Assembly (NCBI RefSeq): GCF_003428625.2
Contig: NZ_QVQT02000005.1
Coordinates: forward strand, 310,001 to 374,000
Direction: 5' to 3'
From: Paracidobacterium acidisoli
GTDB taxonomy: Bacteria; Acidobacteriota; Terriglobia; Terriglobales; Acidobacteriaceae
Length of the DNA: 64,000 nucleotides
In this document: positions 44,184 to 52,347 of the stretch, one piece after another
How positions within the stretch are numbered: position 1 is the stretch's first letter
Layout of the letters: every line of letters starts with the position of its first letter
Program-made: the position numbers and the translations under genes
The notes under the pieces: generated by a model
What the model was told of the DNA's origin: nothing
Databases searched by the model: none
The model's input: only the letters and a program-made list of their open reading frames with translations

Positions 44184-44200
44184 AACGAGATAGCATACAC

Positions 44201-46666
44201 ATGGAACAGATTCTTCGCCCCGTCTGTCCCGTGCGGGGCTCGTGGAGATGTGGTTTGAACAGCCCCCGTATCAGAGTCATCCTGCCTGTCCTGCTGGTTC
44301 TTCTCCTTGGCGCGGGTCGCGAAAACGCCCGCGCGCAGTCTCCCTCCACCGCCTGGCACGATGGCCGCTTCCATGTCGATACCGCCGGCGTCGTCGGCCG
44401 CTCCGATATTGTTCTTGGACAGCCCAACCTCAAACCGGCACAGGCCATGCCTCTGGGCAACGGCACTCTGGGTGCCGCCGTCTGGTCCGCCGACGGTCTG
44501 ACCGTGCAGCTCAACCGCGCTGATACGCTGCCTGATCGCGATTCTCCAGGGCAGGTCGTCATTCCCGGCCTCTCCGCTGTCACGCAGGCAAAGGACTACA
44601 GCGGACGGCTCGACCTTTATAACGGAGAGTTCAAGGAGAGCGGCAATGGAATGAAGGCGACGGTCTTCGTGCAGCCGCATACCGACACACTGATCGTCGA
44701 CGTCACCGGAGCCGATCCCAAAACGCCGCAGACCGTTCAGCTGAAGCTGTGGGCGCCTCGCACTCCAAAGGCATCGATCGAAGGCCAGACCGGCCTGCTC
44801 GCACAGTCGTGGATCGACAATAAGAACCCCGGCTCGTCAGGCCGTCCCTTCGGCTCCCTGGCCGCCGTAACCGCTCTTGGACAAAATGTATCTGCTGCTG
44901 TTACCGATCCTCTCACCATTACCGTAAGCGTTAAGCCTTACGCCGATGGCCACTTCCGTGTCATCGTTGCGTCGCCGCATTACGACGGACGGGAGAGCGC
45001 GGCATCTCTGATTCATCCCGCGCTCGCGGATACGTCGGCCATCGCGCATCGCGAGTGGTGGCACGGCTTCTGGGACCACGCCGCCCTCATCCGTATCAGC
45101 TCTGCCGACGGCTCCGGTGAGTACATGGAAAACCTCCGGCACATCTATCTCTTTGCCGCCGTCGCCGAAAAAGGTTCCGAGTATCCCGGCACCCAGGCGG
45201 GCGTTGCCGACATGCTCTCCTCGGCGCGCGATGTCCATCACTGGGACTCCTCCGCCTTCTGGCACTGGAACCTCCGCATGCAGGTTGCCGCGAATCTCGG
45301 AGCCGGCCTTACCGACGTCAACGCTCCGTACTTCAATCTCTATCGCGAAAGCCTTCCCGGCATCGAAGACTGGACCCGGCAGAATATGCACAACCTGCCC
45401 GGCATCTGTGTTCCGGAGACGATGCGCTTCAACGGTCCCGGCATTGAATACGAATCGAGCTGGACTCCGGCTACCATGGGCCGCGACTGCGATGCAGGCT
45501 ACAGGCCTTACTACAACGCGCGAACCATCTCCACCGGAGCCGAAGTCTCTTTCTGGATCTGGCAGCAGTATCTCGCCACCGGCGACCGCAAATTCCTCGC
45601 CGAAAACTATCCGGTCATGGCCGCCTCCGCGCGCTTTCTCCTTGCTTATCAGAAGCCGGGAACGGATGGCCTGCTCCACACCAGTCCCTCCAACGCGCAC
45701 GAAACGCAATGGGACGTGATCGACCCCACCACCGATCTCGCCGGGATCAAAACGCTCTACCCCGAGACCATCGAAGCGGCAAAGCTGCTCGGCAAAGATC
45801 CCGATCTCATCCGCCAGCTGCAGGCAGCGCTGTCAAAGATCCCTGCATTTCCACGCACGCAGGAATCCGGTCCTCTGACACTGCTTCCGCCTACGGCCGA
45901 TGCCTCTGGCCAGGATGTGATCGCGGCTTCGTATCAGCCCGCCGCTGAAAAGCACAATATTGAGAACATCGGCCTTGAGCCCGTGTGGCCCTATGGACTA
46001 ATCGGCGATGCCTCGCCTGACTTCGCGCTCGCTCGCCGTACCTATGAGCATCGCCCCTTTGTGGCTCAGGCCGACTGGAGCTGCGATCCCATGCAGGCCG
46101 CCCGCCTCGATCTGGGCAGCGAGGTGCAGGCCACTCTGGTGAGTCTCACCGAGCATTACCAGGAGTTCGCCAACGGCCTCGCCAACTGGGGCGGCCACTT
46201 TGGCGAGTTCTATGTCGAGGAATCCGGCGTCGTCGCAGACGCTCTGCAGGAAGCCCTCGTGCAGGACTACGACGGTCTGATCCGCATCGCGCCCGCCATC
46301 CCCTCCGGATGGGACTTCGACGGCAGCGTATATGTGCGCGGAAAGACAAAGGTCGATGTTCAGGTAACGAAGGGCGTTGTGACCACCGCCGTCATCGAGG
46401 CTGGAACGACAGAGCAGCTTAAAGTACGCAACCCCTGGCCCGGCCGGAAGGTCGATGTCATCTCCTCCACCGGAGCAAAGGCGATTACGGCAGATTCCGG
46501 ACCGGTACTCACCTTTCATGCCGTCGCCGGTACCCGTTATCTGCTCGCGCCGCAGGACGCGCCATCATCGGCGCAGCCCTTCGCGCCCGTCACCGGCACT
46601 CCCGCCACGGCTGCAAAGCGTCTCGGCCCCGTGCAGATTGGCCTCTTTCCCGGCAGCGGTGAATGA
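44201..46666 (+). CDS. Exported six-hairpin glycosidase, GH95-like (alpha-L-fucosidase type)
   Basis: From ATG 44201 the protein has 821 residues; TTG 44255, with GGAG upstream, gives a cleaner signal peptide (LPVLLVLLLGAGRENARAQ). The N-terminal beta domain has MPLGNGTLGAAVWS near residue 90, a GH95-type opening in a weaker form, and the helical barrel includes HHWDSSAFWHWNLRMQ, NLPGICVPETMRFNGPG, GAEVSFWIWQQYLATGD and SPSNAHETQWDVIDPTTD. GH95 enzymes cut alpha-1,2-fucose or galactose. The match is partial, so the substrate is open. It overlaps or abuts the esterase gene that follows and lies 17 bases behind GH92. Confidence 0.75.
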   Translation: MEQILRPVCPVRGSWRCGLNSPRIRVILPVLLVLLLGAGRENARAQSPSTAWHDGRFHVDTAGVVGRSDIVLGQPNLKPAQAMPLGNGTLGAAVWSADGLTVQLNRADTLPDRDSPGQVVIPGLSAVTQAKDYSGRLDLYNGEFKESGNGMKATVFVQPHTDTLIVDVTGADPKTPQTVQLKLWAPRTPKASIEGQTGLLAQSWIDNKNPGSSGRPFGSLAAVTALGQNVSAAVTDPLTITVSVKPYADGHFRVIVASPHYDGRESAASLIHPALADTSAIAHREWWHGFWDHAALIRISSADGSGEYMENLRHIYLFAAVAEKGSEYPGTQAGVADMLSSARDVHHWDSSAFWHWNLRMQVAANLGAGLTDVNAPYFNLYRESLPGIEDWTRQNMHNLPGICVPETMRFNGPGIEYESSWTPATMGRDCDAGYRPYYNARTISTGAEVSFWIWQQYLATGDRKFLAENYPVMAASARFLLAYQKPGTDGLLHTSPSNAHETQWDVIDPTTDLAGIKTLYPETIEAAKLLGKDPDLIRQLQAALSKIPAFPRTQESGPLTLLPPTADASGQDVIAASYQPAAEKHNIENIGLEPVWPYGLIGDASPDFALARRTYEHRPFVAQADWSCDPMQAARLDLGSEVQATLVSLTEHYQEFANGLANWGGHFGEFYVEESGVVADALQEALVQDYDGLIRIAPAIPSGWDFDGSVYVRGKTKVDVQVTKGVVTTAVIEAGTTEQLKVRNPWPGRKVDVISSTGAKAITADSGPVLTFHAVAGTRYLLAPQDAPSSAQPFAPVTGTPATAAKRLGPVQIGLFPGSGE

Positions 46667-46695
46667 AGCATGTATCCACCTGCAGGAGCGAGCTC

Positions 46696-47952
46696 ATGAG
46701 CCATCATCCGCATGACCGGTTCCGCAGCTTCTGGATGGCAGCTCTGCTGCTGGCCGTCACTGCCATGCCGGCCGCGGCCCAAACCGGCGCTGCATCGTGG
46801 GTCGGAACCTGGGCCACCGCTCCCGTTCGCGACGACGCAGCCTCCAGCTTCACCCGGCAGACCCTCCGCCAGGTGATCTGCACCAGCGTTGGTGGTTCGT
46901 CCGCGCGCATACACATCTCGAACCTCTTCGGCACGCGCCCTCTGCGTGTGGAAGATGTGCACATCGCCCGGCTCGGCGACGGCTCTTCCATTCTTCCGGA
47001 TACCGACCGCGCCGTCCTCTTCCGCGGCAGCCGTTTCATCGTCATTGCTCCCGGCAAAGAAGCCGTCAGCGATCCCGTCGCCTTCCAGGTTCCGGCTCTC
47101 AGCGATATCGCCATCAGCTTCTGTCTGCCGAGACCTTCAGGCCGGGCCACATTCCATGGCGCTGCCCATCAGACCAGCTACCTTGCCTCCGGAGACGTCA
47201 GCAGCAGCAAAGACCTGTCGGATGCGAAGACAACAGAAAGCACCTGGTTCCTCACCGGTCTTGACGTGCAGGGAGCCGGGCTCCACGGCGCCGTCGTGAC
47301 CCTCGGAGCCTCCATCACCGAAGGCTATTTCTCCACGCCCGGCGCCAATCGCCGCTGGCCAAATGTCCTCGCGCAAAAGCTGGTGGAAGCCGGATTCGGC
47401 ATCGGCGTGCTCAACGAGGGCATCAGTGGAAACCGCCTGCTCGCCGACGGCGCAGGAGCCAGCGCCAGGCATCGCTTTCGCCGCGATGTGCTGGAGCTGC
47501 CCGGAGTCCGCTGGGTCATCTTCGCCGACGCCCCCATCAACGACCTCGGTTCCACAAAGCCGCAGCCCTCGGCCGCGCAGCTCATCGCCGGCATCGGGCA
47601 GCTTATTGCGCTGGCGCATCAGAGCCATATTCAGTTTTTCTGCTCCACCCTCACTCCGTATGAGGGTGCAAACTACTGGACTCCCGCCGGCGAAGCGGCC
47701 CGCGAGCGCGTCAACGATTTTCTTCGCAGTGAGGCGAGTGGCTGCGACGCGGTCATCGATCAGGACGCCGCCACGCACGATCCCGCTCACCCCACCCGCT
47801 TTCTTCCCGCCTACGATCACGGCGATCATCTGCATCCCAACGACGCCGGCCTTCAGGCCATCGCCGGCGCCGTAAATCTGGCCCTCTTTACCCAGGCATC
47901 GGGCCGCGACGGAATGCGCAGTTCTCCGTCCGCCGGCCGTCACCGGCCATAA
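46696..47952 (+). CDS. Exported SGNH/GDSL-family hydrolase (esterase)
   Basis: AGGAG 7 bases before ATG 46696 sets this start; an in-frame ATG at 46663 overlaps the preceding stop (ATGA). The 418-residue protein has a signal peptide ending AAAQ, then a beta domain and the SGNH core: block I LGASITEG near residue 210 with the nucleophile Ser, block II Gly in NEGISGN, block III Asn in PINDLG and block V DHLHPND with Asp and His. It probably removes acyl groups such as acetate from glycans, helping the two glycosidases in the same operon. Confidence 0.9.
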   Translation: MSHHPHDRFRSFWMAALLLAVTAMPAAAQTGAASWVGTWATAPVRDDAASSFTRQTLRQVICTSVGGSSARIHISNLFGTRPLRVEDVHIARLGDGSSILPDTDRAVLFRGSRFIVIAPGKEAVSDPVAFQVPALSDIAISFCLPRPSGRATFHGAAHQTSYLASGDVSSSKDLSDAKTTESTWFLTGLDVQGAGLHGAVVTLGASITEGYFSTPGANRRWPNVLAQKLVEAGFGIGVLNEGISGNRLLADGAGASARHRFRRDVLELPGVRWVIFADAPINDLGSTKPQPSAAQLIAGIGQLIALAHQSHIQFFCSTLTPYEGANYWTPAGEAARERVNDFLRSEASGCDAVIDQDAATHDPAHPTRFLPAYDHGDHLHPNDAGLQAIAGAVNLALFTQASGRDGMRSSPSAGRHRP

Positions 47953-48409
47953 GACTTCAGCCCGGAAAAAGCCCCCGGTCTCTTCCCCCCGCTCCAGATC
48001 CATACCGGTGCGGCGATCCCCTTATCCGTTTTTACGGAAACCTCATCCTCGCTACGGCTAACAGGGGTACCTACCGTTACGCAACGCCCCCTCCTTTAAG
48101 TAGCTGATTACAGGAAAGATGTAGGAGCGTTACAGCGCCTCTCTAACCTTGTTCGCCGTTCAAACCGCAAATTATGGTGTTTTGCGGTTGTGAAATTCCG
48201 AAAGCGGTCGGCGCGCAGACAGGCGCTCTCTCTCAGCTCACCGGGTATTCCCGCCAGCCGCAATCCGTACCAGCAATGCGCTGTATTCCGTTCGTCTGTG
48301 CAGCTCATTGCCTGTTTTTTGCGGACATTACAAAGTGCAAGAGAAATTGCACAATACGCAACAAATTGGGTCGAGCCGGAATAAACTCCGGCAGCCCAGG
48401 AGGCCAATT
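47953..48409 (+). promoter_or_regulatory. Upstream region of the third Oar-like gene with two inverted repeats
   Basis: This 457-base gap has no convincing gene. AACCGCAAA (48163-48171) and TTTGCGGTT (48181-48189) form a perfect 9-bp inverted repeat, and GTGCAA (48335-48340) with TTGCAC (48347-48352) form a second, 6 bases apart, close to a GCACAATAC that recurs upstream of the PQQ dehydrogenase gene. CTACCGTTA near 48071 also occurs near 41583 upstream of GH92. Confidence 0.45.
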
Positions 48410-51400
48410 ATGGTTCGAAAAATTGCCACACTCCTTCGTGAAGCGCACACAGGCTTTGTCATCCTCTGTCTGCTCCTTACGGCTCCCTTTGTCCAGGCGC
48501 AGATACGCTCAGGAACGATCACCGGATCGGTCACCGACCCCAGCGGGGCGATCGTCGTTGATGCCGGCGTCACCGTAACCGACACGGGCACGAACGCCAC
48601 CTACACCACCAAAACCACCTCTTCCGGCTCGTATACGGTTCCATACCTCGAGACGGGCACCTATTCGGTGTCCATCACCCATTCGGGCTTCGTCACGTTT
48701 TCAGAGACCGGCCTGCAGCTGAACCCTTCACAGACGGCTCGCGTCGATGCCGTCCTCCAGATTGGAGCCGCCTCCACGAAAGTTGAGGTCCACGCTCTCG
48801 CCGAACAGCTCCAGACCGACAGCAGCACCGTCTCCGCCGGAGTCGATTCTCTGGTCATTGACTCCATCCCGAACGTCACTGAGAACCCGCTCTACTACGC
48901 CACGCTGCAGAACGGCGTGCAGCCCCGTAATGAAGCTTCGACCAGCCAGACGCTGAACTCCTTCGGCATCGGTGTCGCCGGCCGCGCCCAGTTTTCCGCC
49001 ATCGGCGTGAACGGTGGCCGTGCTTTTGAAAACGACATTCAGCTCGACGGTCTTCCCATCATGGGCGACGGCTTCAACGAAGCGTCGATCATCCCCAACG
49101 AAGAAGGCATTCAGGAAGTTCGCGTCATCAGCAACGACTTCGATGCACAGTACGGACGCGGCCAGGCCGTCATGTCCATCACCACCAAATCCGGTACGAA
49201 TGAGTTTCACGGTCAGGCCTCGTACATGATCCGCAACGAAGCCCTGAATGCCAATACCTGGGGGAACAACGATCAGAACATCTCCAGGAAGGCCTTCAAG
49301 GTGAACGATTTCGGCGGAGCGGTCACCGGCCCTATTAAGAGGAACTCCATCTTCTTCTCTTCCAGCTACCACCTGCTGCGCTTCAACCAGGGGCAGACCT
49401 ATCTTGAGACCGTTCCCACCGCGCTCGAACGGGTCGGCAACTTCAGCAATACATTTCAGCAGGACGCCAACGGCGCGGCCCAGCCTGCGCAGATCTTTAA
49501 TCCCTTCTCCGTCACGCAGCTCGGTCCGGATCTCTATCAGCGTGCGCCATTTCCCAACGCCATCATCCCCAATCCCAATCCTGAAGCGGTCTACATGTAC
49601 AGCTTCTATCCCACGCCCAACCGCACACCGGACGACGTATACAACACCAATAACTTCACCTCGACCGTTGTAAATACTGTGCGTCGCCAGACACTCAACA
49701 ATCGCATCGATTACAAGCGCGGCATTCACTCCATCTACGGCAGCGGCGGATTTGACTTCGGCACCATTCTTCAGCCGAACGCCTTTGGCACAGCCGGCTT
49801 TAACAATGACCCGGCTACGACGAAAGATCGCAATCCCTATGCGCAGATCGGTGACACCATCGTTCTGAGCCCCACTCTCTTCGTCGACGTTCGTTACGGC
49901 GCAACCCGGACAGACACCATCAACTTTGCCGGCAACCACTCCGGATTCACGCAGTACGATAAGTTCGGTATCCCCTCTGCAACGCAGTCTCTCTTTGCGG
50001 AGCCCGGCGCCGCGCCTGTCGTCAATCCCAATGGCTTCGGCGGCTCGACCGGCGGCAGCAACTGGGCGGCGCTTTCAGGCGGCCAGTTTGCCAATAAGCA
50101 GGAACATCAGATCAGCCACGCCATCAACGGCAGCGTCACCAAGGTGCACGGCAACTGGACCTTCAAGGAAGGCGCCGAATACCGCGTCATCCTGGCAAAC
50201 TACACGGATTTCGAAGAGGGCTCGGCCAATATCGGCGGATGCTGCGCTGGCGATCCTGGCGGCAACTACACATTCGAATATGCAACCGCAGAGGGCAAAG
50301 TTGCGCCTGGAAATACCTCTCCTCTGGAGAGTGGTATGAGCGGCGCGACCATGCTGGTGGGTGAGGGTGTCTGGTTTGTCCGTCCCGGTGCCAACCTCAA
50401 ACCGGCTTATGCCGCCAAATACTTTGGTATCTATTCGCAGAATGACTGGCAGGTCCGCCCCGGCCTCACGCTCAATCTCGGATTGCGCTGGGACGTCCAG
50501 CCCGGTGTCACCGAGCGCTACAACCGCATGAGCGGCATCGACTTCACGAAGAAGAACGCATTCGGCACTATGGGTGCGATCGATTTTCCGGGAACCATGG
50601 GCTACAGCCGTAATCTCTGGGATACCGAATATCATGACTTCCAGCCGCGTCTCGGCGCAGCCTGGCAGGTCCGTCCCGGCACCGTCGTGCGCGCCGGCTT
50701 TGGCATCACCTATCTGCCCAGTAACACCGGATACTTCTCCAGTCCGAACGATTACGGCGAAGCTCCGTTTGCTCCCGGCAATCAGGCGCTGCCTTACGGC
50801 TCCAACCCGCATGGAGTTCCGGTAACGCAGTTTACCGATCCTTCTCCTCTTGTCGTGGCCACCGGGTCGAACGCCTCCGCTCCTCAGATCTACGGAACGG
50901 GCGAGGCCCTCTTTGACCGGCACCTGAAAAACCAGATCGCCAAACAGGGCAATGTCTTCATCGAGCAGGCCTTCGGCGGACGCTCGCAGTGGCTGTTTTC
51001 GCTCGGCTGGAGCGGCTCCTGGTCCGATCACCTCACCACCCGCAATCTCCCCTTTGAAGACCTTCAGAGCCTTCCCGCGGCCACGCTCGCCGGGTGGAAG
51101 AACCAGTACATCGCCAGCAACGGCGCCACCGATCCGTCCTCTGTGCAGGTAGCCAACCCCTATCAGCCGGCAACGGGTCCACTCACTCCCTTTCAGGGCA
51201 GTCTGGCCGCCAGAACCATTGAGCAGTTCATTCCGCTGCTGCCTTATCCGCATCTTTACGGCGCGGGTCTCAACGGATCGACGGGATTTGCCCGCTACAA
51301 CTCGCTGCAGGTTCGCCTCAACCACGCCTTCTCCTCCGGGCTCCACCTCGATCTCAACTACACCTGGGGCAAGGAACTCGACTTCACCACCACCGGCATT

Positions 51401-52183
51401 GAAGACGGTCAGGGCGTGAACTACGGTGGCAACACCGGCACTCCCGATCTGGTCGATAACCGGCTCAACCAGAACTATGGACTGGCCGATCTCCCGCATC
51501 GCTTCGTTGCCACCCTCGTCTATGAGTCGCCCTTCGGCTCGAAGGGTCATTTCACCCTCAGCAATGCAGTCGCGCGCCAGGTGCTCGGTGACTGGAGCCT
51601 CGGCTCCGTCGTCACCGCGCAGGATGGAATGCCCTTCGTGATCAGCATGTCGAATGCTGGTTCCATCACCTCGCGCGTCGATCGCGTCCCTGGCCAGCCC
51701 CTGCAGGTTCCAAAGGGCCTGCAGCACTGGTACAACGGATCGACCACGGTCACGCTGCCCTGCGGCAAGACGGTCACGCCGCAGAAATACACTTTCCTCA
51801 AATACAACGCCTGCGCCTTTACCGGAGAAACGCTGACCACTCCGGACGGAAGCATCCATCCCAATCTTTACTGGAACGGTGATGCCGCTCAGACCAGCGG
51901 CGGTCTTCGTGGCCCCGGACGCTTCAACGTTGACTTCAGCCTCAGAAGAAGCTTTCCGGTCACCGAGCGCATCAGCCTGCAGGTTTCGGCGGAAGCCTCC
52001 AACCTGCTCAACCATGCGGAATTCAACGGAAGCTACACCGGAAGCCTCGGAAGCCCGAACCTGGTCAACAATCCCGGTGGGGGTCTCATTCCGGGCCTCG
52101 GCACCAGCAGTACCTATGGAACGCTCGGTGTCACAACCTTTGATCCGCGTCAGATTACGATGCACGCCAGAGTCGTCTTCTGA
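48410..52183 (+). CDS. Oar-like TonB-dependent outer-membrane protein
   Basis: ATG 48410, with GGAGG 6 bases upstream, is the start. The 1257-residue protein has a signal peptide ending FVQAQ, a carboxypeptidase-regulatory-like domain (GTITGSVTDPSGAIVVDA, SGSYTVPYLETGTYSV), a plug region and a very large barrel ending MHARVVF with C-terminal Phe. It is a candidate transporter for products of the GH92/GH95-like/esterase genes just upstream. A hairpin follows at 52218. Confidence 0.92.
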   Translation: MVRKIATLLREAHTGFVILCLLLTAPFVQAQIRSGTITGSVTDPSGAIVVDAGVTVTDTGTNATYTTKTTSSGSYTVPYLETGTYSVSITHSGFVTFSETGLQLNPSQTARVDAVLQIGAASTKVEVHALAEQLQTDSSTVSAGVDSLVIDSIPNVTENPLYYATLQNGVQPRNEASTSQTLNSFGIGVAGRAQFSAIGVNGGRAFENDIQLDGLPIMGDGFNEASIIPNEEGIQEVRVISNDFDAQYGRGQAVMSITTKSGTNEFHGQASYMIRNEALNANTWGNNDQNISRKAFKVNDFGGAVTGPIKRNSIFFSSSYHLLRFNQGQTYLETVPTALERVGNFSNTFQQDANGAAQPAQIFNPFSVTQLGPDLYQRAPFPNAIIPNPNPEAVYMYSFYPTPNRTPDDVYNTNNFTSTVVNTVRRQTLNNRIDYKRGIHSIYGSGGFDFGTILQPNAFGTAGFNNDPATTKDRNPYAQIGDTIVLSPTLFVDVRYGATRTDTINFAGNHSGFTQYDKFGIPSATQSLFAEPGAAPVVNPNGFGGSTGGSNWAALSGGQFANKQEHQISHAINGSVTKVHGNWTFKEGAEYRVILANYTDFEEGSANIGGCCAGDPGGNYTFEYATAEGKVAPGNTSPLESGMSGATMLVGEGVWFVRPGANLKPAYAAKYFGIYSQNDWQVRPGLTLNLGLRWDVQPGVTERYNRMSGIDFTKKNAFGTMGAIDFPGTMGYSRNLWDTEYHDFQPRLGAAWQVRPGTVVRAGFGITYLPSNTGYFSSPNDYGEAPFAPGNQALPYGSNPHGVPVTQFTDPSPLVVATGSNASAPQIYGTGEALFDRHLKNQIAKQGNVFIEQAFGGRSQWLFSLGWSGSWSDHLTTRNLPFEDLQSLPAATLAGWKNQYIASNGATDPSSVQVANPYQPATGPLTPFQGSLAARTIEQFIPLLPYPHLYGAGLNGSTGFARYNSLQVRLNHAFSSGLHLDLNYTWGKELDFTTTGIEDGQGVNYGGNTGTPDLVDNRLNQNYGLADLPHRFVATLVYESPFGSKGHFTLSNAVARQVLGDWSLGSVVTAQDGMPFVISMSNAGSITSRVDRVPGQPLQVPKGLQHWYNGSTTVTLPCGKTVTPQKYTFLKYNACAFTGETLTTPDGSIHPNLYWNGDAAQTSGGLRGPGRFNVDFSLRRSFPVTERISLQVSAEASNLLNHAEFNGSYTGSLGSPNLVNNPGGGLIPGLGTSSTYGTLGVTTFDPRQITMHARVVF

Positions 52184-52217
52184 TCGTCGCGTAATCCATC
52201 GCACATAACAGCAACCT

Positions 52218-52256
52218 CGAGGCTGAGACGCGCCGTACAAGGCGATCTCAGCCTCG
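52218..52256 (+). terminator. Stem-loop after the third Oar-like gene
   Basis: A perfect 11-bp stem, CGAGGCTGAGA with TCTCAGCCTCG, starts 35 bases after the stop. There is no T-run, so Rho-independent termination is less certain. Confidence 0.5.
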
Positions 52257-52347
52257 CAGTCATCTCCGGACAAAAAATCGCACAATACACCCAGGCGGCG
52301 ATGAGCAGAGCCACGCGTGGCTTTCACGAAAGGATCGGGCAGTATCG

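Noticed and set aside
50075-52327. Minus-strand open frame of 750 codons inside the third Oar-like gene
   Set aside because: It lies fully antisense to a gene with signal peptide, plug and barrel features, and its translation shows no domain or low-complexity-free protein character. Codon bias in a GC-rich gene keeps the opposite frame open.
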